A DNA stretch of 64,000 nt from Epichloe hybrida (Eukaryota > Ascomycota > Sordariomycetes > Hypocreales > Clavicipitaceae). Positions 39,101-50,240 of the stretch are shown piece by piece. The notes beneath the pieces are model-generated. The model saw nothing but the letters and a program-made list of their open reading frames with translations, had not been told where the DNA came from and did no database searches. The translations under genes and the position numbers were made by a program. The first letter of the stretch is position 1. The number at the start of each line of letters is the position of its first letter. The stretch lies in NCBI GenBank assembly GCA_019022495.1, contig JAFEKR010000012.1, forward strand, positions 372,001 to 436,000, written 5' to 3'.

Positions 39101-41574
39101 CTAAATTAACAATATAAAGGACTAGCTAGCCATTAATCTACACAATATTAATAATAATCTTATAGTTAAAGTTATAGTTATCTTTAAGGGAGAATTTAAA
39201 CTAGCTAGGGGCTTTTCTATTTATCTAATAATAGTGACAGACTTTAGTTAGCTTCTTAATTACATAACGTTTAATATTATAACTAGCTTATTAAAGAATC
39301 TTTATAAGCCATTAAATTAAGGGATAACTAAACCTTTAGTGAAGTTAATAAATCTCTCCTTTTAATAGGTAAAAAGCAGTAGTTTCTCTTGCCTCTAGAA
39401 GCCACTAAGGGTAGCCCTATTTACGCATAATAGGTATAGTCTTATTATTTTAAATTAACACATTAGCAAGGTTATTAATCTTAACCTTTATTTTATCTAT
39501 ATTAGTAAGGGAAAAGAGAAAGGGTGTGGCAGTATTAAGGACATAGAAGTTAATTTAGCTAAGCTTTATAGGCATATAGATAACGCTACGTGTTATTGCT
39601 AATCTAGCACTAAAGTAAATAACTTCTAGGTTATAGGGTTTAATTATTAATAATAGTATTAATCTTAGCAAGGCTTTAGCTTATACTAGACTAGTAGTTA
39701 ATTAGCCTAAGGCTCCTATATTTAGTATGATTTCTCTAAAGATCTCTTTAAATTAGCGTCCTTTAGAGGTATAATAGATTAAATTATCTTTATTAGAAGC
39801 CTCTTTAAGGTATAGCTCTTGCTTAAGCAAGGCATGTTAAAAAGCTTAATTCTTAAGCATTATAAGGATATTAACATTGTCTATTATTTATAATCCTACG
39901 CAGAAGAATTATATAATACTAAGTTATGCCTTTAATAATAGCTTTCTCTTAATATTATTATTACCATTATCTTAGTCCTAAGTAAAGGCCTTAAGCTATA
40001 TTTCCTAGTCTTTTATTTCCTCTTTATTATTACTATTATTTCCTTTAAATAAAATAAGGAATACCTAAAACTTCTTCTTTATAGGAGGTAAATAATAGTT
40101 CTTACTAGCTTACTACCTCTCCTTCTCTTTCTAATATTTAGCATTAGTGTGATTTAATAACTAGCAGCTACTCTTACTATAGATAAAGCATTGCTTAGGT
40201 TATCTAGAGTTACTATAATAACCTCCTCTTCCTTAGTCTCTTTAATTCTATTAGCTATATTAGCAGTCTATAAACATTACCTCTAATAGGTCTTTATCTT
40301 AATGCTAGTAGTATTAGTTACTTCTTACACTACTCTCTATAATTATAATTAATTTATAGAGGTTACTAGTAAGGTTCTTAAAGCCTAGAGTGTATATATA
40401 CTTCACTACCTAATATTTAAGGATACTAAAGACTACATTTAAGGTTTACTTATAGAGCTCTATATTCACTATATTAGAGGGGTATAGCCCTCTATAAACT
40501 CTCTTTAAGGTAGTTAATAAAATCTTAAGGCACTTAAGCTTGCTCTTATTAGGGTTCTATATAATAATATTTTTAAGGGTTATATTGCTTTACTTATAGT
40601 AATAAAACTATTAATTACTTTCTATTTTAAATTATTAATAGATATTTATAATTATCTCTTTATAAGAGAGGTTCTTACTAGTAAGGTAGTTAAGAAAGTG
40701 CTATTTAGTATCTCCTATTAATATAATAGGGAATACTTTACTAAAATATAACTTAAGGAGGTTAATCTAGTTATACTTACTCTTAAAGAGCGTAAGTTTT
40801 AGTAAGAGAAAGTTATATAACTTCTCACTATAGTAATTACTATCCTTATATATCTTTATAAGCTTAGATATTTTCTTTGTAATTTATTTATCTAAAGGGA
40901 AGGAATAAGGAAGGAGGGTAAGCTATTAAGGGTTAAACTCCTAATATAATTAAGATTATTATAAGGGTTCTTATAGAGAATATAGAGATTATTTCTTTTA
41001 AGGGTAAGGAATATTAGGGAAGGTCTTTAGGGTAGTAGCTTATAGGGGTTATATATAAGGCAGTTTAGGAGATTATAACTTATTTCCTAACTATAGGGTT
41101 ATTATTATCTCTTAAAGCATATATTTAAGGGCTATTAGGATAGGAAAGCTTACTCCTTAGCTAATATAAATATTATTATCTTATAGGGAGTTTTATAGCT
41201 CTCTTATAAGCTTATTAGAAGCTCTCCTAAATGTTTCTTTTATCTAACCTTTAAAATCTTCTCTAAAGTTCTCCTAAAGGTCTTCTCCTTACTAATTTTA
41301 ATGCTTACTAGTGTAAATAAACCTTATAATTTAATTATTAAGTTTAGGCTATGTAGTAGCCTCTAGGTTTAGCTAGGTAAGCTCTTCCTAGTCTCTTATA
41401 AGTGCAAATAAATATAGCTATAATTACCTTAGTAAACTATTTTTTTCTAGTCTTTTAAAAGCTATTTCTAAAGGCTTTTAGGATATCTTATTATTAAGGG
41501 AAGTAAGGTAAGGAGTCTATCTTATTAATAGTCTAATATTTAATTCTATTCCTTACTTAAGAAGGGTTGGGAGC
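35723..41574 (-). mobile_element. Element D: degenerate Ty1/copia retrotransposon
   Basis: On the minus strand, from high to low coordinates, a probable gag region (about 39500-41500, weak) is followed by an integrase (about 38700-39070), reverse transcriptase/RNase H (about 36270-38000), a polypurine tract (GGCAGAGGGGAGG, complement of 36197-36209) and an LTR. The integrase keeps a LGPLD-stop-IVHDASNNFALAKFR-like stretch, and RNase H ends with a DNLANVITKALLNSAL-like stretch where fungal copia elements have DNPADAMTK. The gene order with integrase before RT is diagnostic for copia. No 5' LTR was found near 41574. Confidence 0.78.
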
Positions 41575-43275
41575 ATTACGAGGTTCACGAGCCCGAGCCA
41601 CATATTCTCCTGTTCAAGTAAGTGTTGCCGTGGGCCTCCAGAGTGTTCTTCTCGGCTGTATTCACATTCGACACTTAACATCTGACCGTGCCGAAACCAG
41701 GCGTCCTCTCAATTATCAAGCGCCCCAGTGAGCGGCTCGTCATCTATGAGCTCGATCTCTCATGTACGATAGCCCATTTCCACTCTTCCACCATCGTCGG
41801 TGTTCAACGAATGTATGGGTCTTATTTCATGCCCTCTCACGATATTACGGTCTGCACATTACGATATTTGCCTTGTTCAATTCATCAACGACACCCCGAT
41901 CGGCTGTTGCTCTCTTCTTCTGGCTTGTGCACATGTCTTGTGATAAAACGAGACCTTTTTGTGGCCTGATGCGCTGTGTTTGTTTCTGCGGGCGCCTCGA
42001 ATGAGGACGGTTTCCTGACATGATGTTGTGTACGGAAATGCTATTCTTCTGTGCGACTACAAGCCAATTCTAGGGGGACTTTGGTCGTTGGAAATACGCA
42101 GAGTTTCTAAATCCCCCTTTTAAGGAACAGTGGTTGATGCGCAACTTCGGGAGGAAGAAGGGGGGGGGGGGCGGCGCTTTTGTGACAGACGGCGCTATAT
42201 GCTCTAGTTGAAGTGCACTCTAAAGATTTATTCATGGGGCTACACAGGCGTTAGCTGGCATAAGGTAGATGGAATTGATGAAGATTTCAAGTATGATGAG
42301 GGGGACTCTGCCGAAAATCGTGCCTCTCCTGCCGCAGTCCTCTGGTGAAGTAGCTGAGCTGCCTCGCTTAATCGTAACGTCTCATCATAAAAGCCTTACC
42401 GTAGCATGCACCTCAATTATAAATTCATGTATTCATGTAACCAAGCTAGTCCTAGTCATTGCTTTCACGGTGATGAAGAGTACGGAGTACTGGTGGTTCC
42501 ACAAACACGTGGTGGTCATGTCATCCGCCGATGGCTCCAACCAACCAAGTCTACGGAGTAATGGAGGCTGAACTGCCGGGCTGCGAAATAGCACTGGTCG
42601 CATAAAGATTCAAAGACTGGCCGAACAAAAGATGCAAAATTATTCCACCTTTGATTAAGGGTAGGTAGATTAAGTCATAAGTGAGGACTTGTGCAAGTGC
42701 CCCTCAAGATGAGTAATGTGAAGGTTTCTGGTCTGTTTCGCTAGCGAATAAATGTTCGATGCGAAATCAGCAACATTACCGTAATAATGGCCCGAGACGT
42801 TACGTCGAGTCGCCGGTGTGCCGATGTGCCGGTGTAGACACGTAATAAGTTAGTAAGACGACGGTTGGAAGGAACGTATTATGTGGAAATATATTACATT
42901 GTGGGTCGACAGGACCTTTCGATGTTTCAATGTTTCGATGTTGGCAGAGGTGGGGCTGTTGAAGTGGCCACATCTTCGTTTCTGTGTTTGTCAACCTCCG
43001 TCGGACATGTGGAGTGATACGCTTTCCCACGTCTCCGCGCGGTACATAGCCATACTGGATACCGGGACAAGAAGCAACCGATTTCTGACCAGCGGGCTTG
43101 ATTGATCATCATCAGACAGCGTGGCGTTTTGTAGCCTGTGGCGCCCCCTAAACTCAAACGTGGTGGGCCGCCTTGCCATCATCTGGCCTCTCAGCCCGTT
43201 GCATCAAAGACACACAGCTTTTCTATCTGGCCATACTCGCCAATTACTATTTGCGTCTTTGCCGGCAACGCCAGG
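41575..43275. other. Intergenic region, right flank of the island, upstream of ERO1
   Basis: GC content returns to normal at about 41568. Short open frames here (for example 41688-41969) show no recognisable domain or family. Two TACGGAGTA copies occur (42481 and 42552), and a run of ten G lies near 42161-42170. The last few hundred bases must contain the ERO1 promoter, with no clear element visible. Confidence 0.55.
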
Positions 43276-45248
43276 ATGAATACTGCGAGTAGACTGTTTT
43301 ATCTCTCCGTCTTTGCCCTGTGGGCGTCACCCGCAAGCTGCGCCGCCGACATTGGCCAAGATTGTGCCGTAAGTTGATCACCGACAAGCAGCATCAGGGC
43401 GCCATGCAATCTAACCGACTCAATCGTGTAGATTTACCCCAAAGCCATTGTAAAGGATGCCTGCGCCTCATATGCGACACTAGAGAAGTTGAATAGTCGC
43501 GTCAAGCCCGCCCTCGACGACCTCACCCGAGAAACCGATTTCTTCTCCCATTATCGCCTCAACCTCTTCAACAAAAAGTGTCCCTTCTGGAACGACGAGA
43601 ATGGTTTCTGCGGCAACATAGGATGTGCGGTCGAAACACTCGACAACGAAGAAGACATCCCCGAGGTCTGGAGAGCAAAAGAGCTTGGCAAATTAGAAGG
43701 ACCTCTAGCCAAACACCCCGGCCGAAACGAACAAAAGAAGAACCCCCGACGACCCTTGCATGGGGAGCTTGGAGATGGAGTAGGCGAGAGTTGTGTTGTT
43801 GACTATGATGACGAGTGCGATGAGAGAGACTATTGTGTTTCCGAAGATGAAAGCTCCGCCTCCAAGGGAGACTATGTGAGCTTGCTTCGCAATCCAGAGC
43901 GATTCACAGGCTACGGGGGAGAGGGTGCCAAGCAAGTCTGGGACGCAATTTACCGCGAAAACTGCTTCCAGAAGAGCTCTTTCCCTCATTCCGCAGACCT
44001 TGGCATGTCGCTCAGCTACAATCCTGCTGCTCAAGATTTCAAGCAGGTCATGGATGCCGCCGGCCGGCAGGCCCAGCTCCAGGTACAGCGCGTGCACCAC
44101 CCCAACACTCCTTTCGTGGCGAGCACGGGGTACGAGGTCGATGATGAGTGTCTTGAGAAGCGGGTCTTCTACCGAGTAATGTCCGGCATGCACGCAAGCA
44201 TCAGCACGCATATATGCTGGGATTTTCTCAACCAAAGCACTGGGCTATGGCAGCCCAACGTGCAATGCTACAAAGATCGCCTCCATGAACATCCTGACCG
44301 CATCAGCAACCTCTACTTCAACTATGCACTCCTGACCAGAGCCGTAGCGAAACTCGGACCGTTTCTGCGCGGCCCCGATTACACGTTTTGCATCGGCGAT
44401 CCCACCGAGGATATGGCCACTCGAGCCAAGGTAGATGAGGTTACCAAGAAGGCCGGAAGCATCCCCCACATCTTTGATGAGCGCTTGATGTTTGCCAACG
44501 GGGAGGGCCCATCTCTTAAGGAGGATTTCCGCAACCGGTTCCGCAACGTCAGTCGACTCATGGACTGCGTGGGTTGCGACAAATGCAGGCTCTGGGGCAA
44601 GATCCAGACGAATGGCTACGGCACCGCATTGAAGGTGCTGTTCGAATTCGACAACAACAGCGATCAGATCCCCGTCCTCAAACGAACAGAGCTGGTTGCT
44701 CTGTTCAACACGTATGCTCGCCTGAGCGAGTCCATGAGTGTCATTGGAAAGTTCAGAGAAATGGTTGCCGCGGAGAATGGCGAGACACTGCCCCCGGCTG
44801 AGCAATCCTCAGCACCTGCTTCACCTGTCACGGAAGACGAGAAGACGGACGATGAGAGCGAAGCGGGCGAAGAGGGCGAATGGAAGACTGGTTCCTCGCC
44901 CCCGACGGGGCCATGGGAAGAACTAATGCAGATGCAGCGACGAGGACCTCGGAGTGACGCCATCTCGGACCAGTTCTCCCACGAAATAGCACTTTTCAGA
45001 CAATCCATCAAGGTGGCTCTCCACGGCTGGTGGCATGGGTCCATCTTATTGTAAGCCAATCACTCTTTCTTCGTTTCAGGCCAGGCTGTTTCCCCTCGAA
45101 TCATACTAACAAGGTGATCGATCTGGTCAGATGTCGCATCGCTGTTAACGAAGTTCACCGTTTCTGGTTATACTTTCTTGGATTGCAGCCTGGCCCCGGT
45201 GTCGTCAAATATAGCTGGACACCGAAGGACAAGAAGAAGGAATTGTAG
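43276..45248 (+). CDS. ERO1, endoplasmic reticulum thiol oxidase
   Basis: Flavin-dependent oxidase that reoxidises protein disulphide isomerase in the ER lumen using O2, driving disulphide formation. Predicted 609 residues from three exons: 43276-43368, 43432-45050 and 45131-45248. Intron 1 (63 nt) has GTAAGT, CTAAC and GTAG. Intron 2 (80 nt) has GTAAGC, ACTAAC and GGTCAG and rescues the frame past a TAA at 45052. A signal peptide covers about residues 1-22. The shuttle pair is C91-GNIG-C96 (before AVETLD). The active-site CxxCxxC is C410-VG-C413-DK-C416, followed by RLWGKIQ. An acidic insert lies near residues 480-500. The C-terminus is KKKEL, close to KDEL/HDEL retrieval signals. Without the third exon the protein would end after GSILL and lose a VHRFWLYFLGL stretch that looks genuine. 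Confidence 0.93.
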
Positions 45249-46184
45249 AACCATGATGTTGATGATGATGCTGGCATTTTTTGGCGTTTGGGACTGAGCA
45301 ATGAGCCATTGTATTGTTAGTGGAATTTCTATTTCGCCGTGAAAGTTGGTCCCAGCCCGCGTGCATTGTAACAGAACGATCAAATGCCCTCTTTAGACCT
45401 GCCTGGGTGGCAAGCCACCAACAGAAAGGTGGGGCCACTACATGATTGCACATTCATCGGGGTGATATTAATTGCTGACACGCTTCCGGAAACCGATTCA
45501 GTTCGCGACAATGAATGAATGATGGCCATCAGGCCTGGATCCGATCCGCAGCAGGCCTATCACGAAGGTACGGGATTGCAGAGAGCGACGGGATACACCC
45601 AGGGAGTGGAAATCGAACGACCCCGTTACATGTTGTCATGTAACAGTATCCGTCCCTTTGATCCCACTCCCCTTCGCTGCTGCAGGCATCGGCAGATACC
45701 GCCCGTGTCTCTCTCCCCCGCGCCACGGCAATTATGGAGAACTGTGGAGATGTGCACATCCACATGTATTAACCCGGGTTGGGCGTCTGGACCGCAAAAC
45801 CCGACCGCACCAACGGCTTTCCACACAAGTCACGCTGAGAGCTCAAGAAAGGCAAACGTCCAAGGACAAAGATATTATTGCAAAGAAGCCTCGGGACGGT
45901 TGGCCGCGGTGAAAATAAACAAACTATCCTGCTGACTGCTCGCTCGCATCTCCCTCGGCGGCCGGAGCAAAGCCAACTTACTGTTTCTACATTACATATT
46001 CGTCCATCGAGCAGCAGGTGCTCACACAAAAAAAGAAGAATGTACAGAGGCCTTTGGTTTCCCCCCCTTCCCCCGAGCCATGTATGTCCAACCTTCTCTG
46101 ACACCTGTGGCGCCGAGATGAGCATCTCGGGCGAGTTGTCACCATCTCAACAGGGACAGGCACTTGGGTTTTCTCCAGGCACGT
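45249..46184. other. Convergent intergenic region between ERO1 and hydrophobin gene
   Basis: 3' flanks of ERO1 (+) and the hydrophobin gene (-). No gene, RNA or repeat was recognised. Confidence 0.6.
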
Positions 46185-46512
46185 TTAGAGAATCTTGACG
46201 CATTCGAGGCCAATGTTGATGAACCCATTCTTTTGAGGCGAAGAGAAAAGGGCAGAAATGTCAGTGGACGGGCTTCCCGTGTGTGTCTGGAGCAGCAATC
46301 GGGCATCATACCTGGGGAGCACTCTGGCAGCAGTAAGAATTACCAGAGCAGGTTTCGCCGAGAACGTTGAGGGTGCAGGAGAGAAGGCCAAGGAGGCCAG
46401 TGCAGCAGACGTTGTTAGGCTTGTTGTTGCAGATGTCGGAGCTGCCGCCTCCGTTGGTGGGAGCGGCGATGGCAGCGGCAGCGAGGGCGGCGATGACGGC
46501 GGCGTACTTCAT
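46185..46512 (-). CDS. Class I hydrophobin, small secreted surface protein
   Basis: Predicted 81-residue secreted protein that self-assembles into amphipathic films on hyphae or spores. Exon 1 is 46512-46312, followed by an 82-nt intron (donor GTATGA, acceptor AAAAG) and exon 2 46229-46185. A signal peptide covers about residues 1-17. Eight cysteines follow the hydrophobin order C, CC, C, C, CC, C at 28, 36-37, 46, 55, 61-62 and 77. The C5-x5-CC spacing and the C-terminal INIGLECVKIL resemble the small class I hydrophobins of Fusarium (Hyd1-3 type). The C3-C4 loop of 8 residues is shorter than in classical class I proteins. Exon 2 supplies the eighth cysteine, which supports the intron model. 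Confidence 0.88.
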
Positions 46513-46527
46513 ATTGGCGGCTGGGAA

Positions 46528-46590
46528 AGAGAATGAATAGTTTTTTTTTGGAGAGAATGAATAGTCTTTTTTTTTTGGAGAGAATGAGAG
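46528..46590. repeat. Direct repeat in hydrophobin 5' leader
   Basis: The unit AGAGAATGAATAGT followed by a T run and GG occurs twice, with a third partial copy (period about 25 bp), 15-80 bases upstream of the hydrophobin ATG. On the transcript strand it gives alternating A runs and CATTCTCT words. Confidence 0.8.
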
Positions 46591-46688
46591 AGATGGATGT
46601 TCGAGGAAGTGCCGTTTGAGTCAGATGAGTGCTTGGGATGAAGGAAGGGCAAAAAAAAGAAGTGAGAACGAGGTGGAATATCGTGGGC

Positions 46689-46696
46689 TTTTTATA
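46689..46696 (-). promoter_or_regulatory. TATA box of hydrophobin gene
   Basis: TATAAAAA on the minus strand, 177 bases upstream of the ATG. Strong TATA boxes are typical of highly expressed, regulated genes such as hydrophobins. The transcription start would be expected about 30-100 bases downstream. Confidence 0.6.
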
Positions 46697-49600
46697 TTCC
46701 CAGGGTGCCTCGCACGAAACCTTTGAAGATGGGGGAGATTTGTCCGTACGGACTTTTCCAGCTGGTTGATATATCACAACGTCCGTCTCGCATACGGCAA
46801 CTCATGGGAGGGAAAGACTCCCAGGTTGCTCGCTCCGAGGACAACATCTTTCTCCAAGCCCTCTCACAACCAATGGTGATTCGCCTCTGAGGGAATCCCG
46901 CAGGGCCGACGCAAATAGTTCGACGCCCCCCCCCTTCATCCATGCTGATGGCTTGTACTTTGCATCCTGGAACCCCCAGCTAGAGAGCTGGGGCTGAAAA
47001 AGGGTTGTTGTTCATGCGACACCGCATCTCTCAACTCTCGAGTCATCAGTGCCAGGGCCAGCAGGGGGTGAGAATGTCCGCAAGTGGAACTTCGCAGCAG
47101 TGTCACCTCTTTGTTTTCGCCCCCTTTTCAAGCACCCAAGAAACCCGTGTTTGCATATCCAAGTACGTACGGGACATGGCCTGGTTAGAACCCCCGTGTT
47201 TTTCGGATCGCCACCCAAGGGAACAGAGCACGCATGAAGAAAAAAGCGCTGATGCGGCTGCAGACGCTGTTGAACCTAGTACGAAAGCCATGGTACTCCT
47301 TTCTGGATGTGATGTTTCGTCCAACAAAGGCTTGATGTCGTGTTCTTCTTTCTTCAACTTGCTATACCGTGCAAAGAGACGCCGAACCCCTACACCCGCA
47401 GCACCCCAGCGGCCTGAAACGTCACTCCGCCGTTCTGCCTGGGGAGAAGCAGATTGGCTTCTTGAAATGAATTACATAGTCTCTTCCTTGCCTAAGCTTG
47501 GTCAGATGGCGCCCGCGGAAGATCCTCCCATGCATGGCATGCATCTGGAGTCTAAGCCCCCCTTTTTTTTTTTCTAAGCGACTAGGGACATATCAAGCAG
47601 GCCTCTTTGGGCGACGAACGCAGGAAGGGAAAGATCAAGACAAGCTACAACTCCCCGGGCCCATGGCTTCAAGAGTATGCTGTTCTGTGCATCGGCCTTG
47701 GGGGAAGAAGATAGTCATTGGTATAGTTTGTGATTGGGAGGCTTTGTGTCACCGTTATGTACGGTCTGTGTGCCTGGCTCTTGCTGAATACGGAGAATAA
47801 ACAGGCTATCGTTGGACACCATGTGCTTTCTCGTACGATAGTTTGTCGTCGGAAGACGTGGAGTGATGGCACGGCAGAAGACAAGAGGTGACACGGCAGC
47901 TTTGGGGAACGATAGGAAAAGCCATGGCCGGCGGGGAGGCCAATGCAATGCATGTCGCCGGTGCAGCCGGTCTTGTTCCTATTGTCTTTGCCCGCAAGTA
48001 ACCACAAATTAAAGCTAGCCACGGGAAGTTGGCCAAGAAGTAATCCGTACATACTTGATATCATTGTCACAAGTCCTGTGCTAGCCGCGGCCAGCTGCGA
48101 AACCAAGGCACAAACAAGAACAGAGTGATGATGGCCCAATACGTTTGAAGCTGTGTCGATGTGCAAAAGCACGGCTCGCATTGACAGCCAGCCACACGGG
48201 CCGTCGGTGGGAGCGAGGGCATCATGTCATTCTTTGGTCGCGTATGTGCCGGCCGGCTCTCGCTTCTATCAATCAGCCTGCCAGGGGGGCATTCTTCATT
48301 CAGCCCCATTGCCCCTGCCCTCTGTTGGCGGCTTCGTCTGATCTGTTCATTTGTTCATTGCATCGACGCCCCTCCCCGACCGACCGTAGGAGCTCTGCCG
48401 AGCTACAAGTGCACGGGGGAGAGCAAGGGGAGAGCAAGGGGAGAGCAAGGGGGGATGGACAAGGGGGCACTTCCTTACCAAGAAATGATTAGTCCGTAAT
48501 ACGGATTAATACTCCGTTGTAGGACAGCGCACTAATAAAGTAAGGAGTACCAGCTGCGAAATTATCGAGGCCCATCTGCCGATGATGCCGGCCCGCCATC
48601 CCCGGCCTTACCCGCGGAGGGTCGTGAAACAGAAAACAACACCCGTCAAAACGAAATGATGACTGACAAAAACAAGCGTGTGCAAAACATCAGGCTAGTG
48701 GCACACCATGACGGACTTCGGTAACGATCTCCGATTCTTGGCTCCTGCCAATTACGACGGCGAGCTAATAACTTGTTGGTAAAGCTGTCAGAGAGAAGGA
48801 CAGAGGACCAAAACAACTCGGGAAAGTCACAAATGCAGAACAATCTGCCGCCCAACCAATAGATGCTCCGCAATGAGTATTGGTCTGCGTGGACAAGGGG
48901 AGAAGGGCTCATAAGGCACGACATTGGACGCCGAGTGAGCATCTTGAATGCCACGTCGAGCACGTCGAGCCGGGTACCGGGCTGGTCGGCCATGGGCCCA
49001 TGGCTCATCTTTGGGGAAACGCGATGTATTAGTTTTTGCCTTCTGTGCTGCCATCTTGTCGCACACGTTTGGGATTTGGGGGCCGGCCAGACTCTGTGCA
49101 CCTGTACGTGTGCAGCGCTCCGTCCAACGTACATGTCGATGGACTGGCCTGACTTGGTGATGATGACGATCCGCAGCAAGCGGAGGTCATGATCTGGGTT
49201 GCTTGGCGGCCGGCTGCTGGGTCCTCGACAAGGCGCGCGGCCCATCAGCCAACTTTTCTGTTGAATCGATGCTGATGCATGAGCGCTTCCAATCCATGAT
49301 ACAAATCAACGGGCTTCGCAGGTCCTCCCGCAGAAGTGCAATTCAGCTAGCCAGCCACGCAGCTGATCATGATTGGGCCCTACCTGCGTGACCCGTCATT
49401 CATTCCCCTTGCCAAGTCACCAAGTGTCAGTCATCAAGGCCTGCCCTCCATAGACAGCGTCGACAGGGCGCCACGCAGGGGAAGAAGAAGAGAGAAGAAC
49501 GCAAGCAGGATCAAGTCCCGATGCTGAACGTGGCTGGTAAACGCAACCGCTTCTGGTGTTCAAGGATGACAGAGACCTTCCCAGAGTCGTTCGTCGTCTG

Positions 49601-50125
49601 GATCTCGCAGACCTTGCAAGCGCATGTGATGATGAAGATGATGGTGCTGCTGATGGCGCTGCTGATGGTGCTGCCTTGCATTCTGTCGCATTCTGCATCC
49701 GTGTCTCTGCATTTTCTTGCATGATTTGTGCAGCAAGGACGAAGACGAAGACACCAGCAGCACACAGTTCCGTGACCTCCGTGATTGCCTTCGTGTTTAT
49801 GGAGCAGGAGCTCTCGAGCTGGCGACGCACAGAAGACGCACGGACAAGAAGTTGAGTTGCATTGGCCAAGGCCCGAGGTTCATAACGAGAAAGTTCGGTT
49901 CCTTGTCTGTGCTTGGACCCTGCCGCTTTAGTTCCTGCCGGGAAAAAGAGTAACGTGAGACAATGAGGGAAAAAGGGAGCTGGACCACGACATGGCTTGC
50001 GATGCTGCGTTGAAGCAAAGAAATCATCCCACAGAATCATTAGATGGCGGCGAGCCAATCCATTCGACGAGTATTCCATAGTTAAGGGAGACGACATCAA
50101 AAAGATACGCGACTCAAAAGATAAA
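46697..50125. other. Gene-poor intergenic region
   Basis: About 3.4 kb in which no frame shows conserved protein features; the longer open frames (for example 47005-47577, 48646-49245) lack motifs and coding-like composition. It contains the 11-mer repeat at 48416-48448 and partial TACGGAGTA-like words near 47790 and 48511. A noncoding RNA or species-specific gene cannot be excluded. Confidence 0.5.
48416..48448. repeat. Tandem repeat, 11 bp x 3
   Basis: Three perfect copies of GGGGAGAGCAA followed by a degenerate G-rich continuation. No coding context. Confidence 0.9.
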
Positions 50126-50240
50126 TGACACCTGAGGGATTCGAACCCTCGCCTATTACTAGACCGCGAATAAGCACAACCTGGATGAATCCAGATTGAG
50201 TACCTGAACACGGCGCCTTAGACCACTCGGCCAAAGTGCC
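50126..50240 (-). tRNA. tRNA-Leu (anticodon CAG) with a 33-nt intron
   Basis: Reading from 50240 downwards, the acceptor stem GGCACTT pairs with AGGTGTC (discriminator A at 50126). The D arm is GCC...GGC with A-box GGCCGAGTGG. The anticodon stem CCGTG pairs with CGCGG, with the loop carrying CAG after TT. A 33-nt intron (about 50202-50170) follows the base 3' of the anticodon, the usual eukaryotic position. The long variable arm CTA-GTAA-TAG marks a class II tRNA, and the T arm GAGGG-TTCGAAT-CCCTC carries the B box. Mature length is 82 nt before CCA. A TTTT terminator lies 7 bases downstream (complement of 50116-50119). CAG reads the CUG codon as leucine. Confidence 0.95.

Larger units (their letters stand above)
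13590..41574. other. 28-kb AT-rich island of RIP-degraded retrotransposons
   Basis: Base composition changes abruptly at both ends, with GC-rich, gene-like flanks. Inside, CA and TG dinucleotides are strongly depleted and TA is in excess. Retroelement reading frames are broken mainly by TAG and TAA where the families have Gln (CAG/CAA) or Trp (TGG). This is what C-to-T mutation at CpA on both strands produces, known in ascomycetes as RIP. Four element copies can be separated (A-D below). There is no credible intact cellular gene. Such islands are usually packaged as H3K9-methylated heterochromatin; that is inference here. Confidence 0.9.

Noticed and set aside
41575..41579. ATTAC at the right edge of the island matching ATTAC at 35718-35722, as a target duplication for copia element D
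   Set aside because: A five-base match is expected by chance, and the sequence left of 41575 does not resemble the LTR that should be there.
41688..42004. Open frames just right of the AT-rich island
   Set aside because: Two overlapping frames of similar length, no motif, no consistent codon composition.
47005..47577. 190-codon plus-strand frame in the gene-poor region
   Set aside because: No family resemblance, ends in a run of Phe from a T run, and several alternative frames overlap it. It may be noncoding.
49417..50211. 264-codon minus-strand open frame
   Set aside because: It overlaps most of the tRNA-Leu gene, shows no domain, has low-complexity runs and no coding-like codon use.
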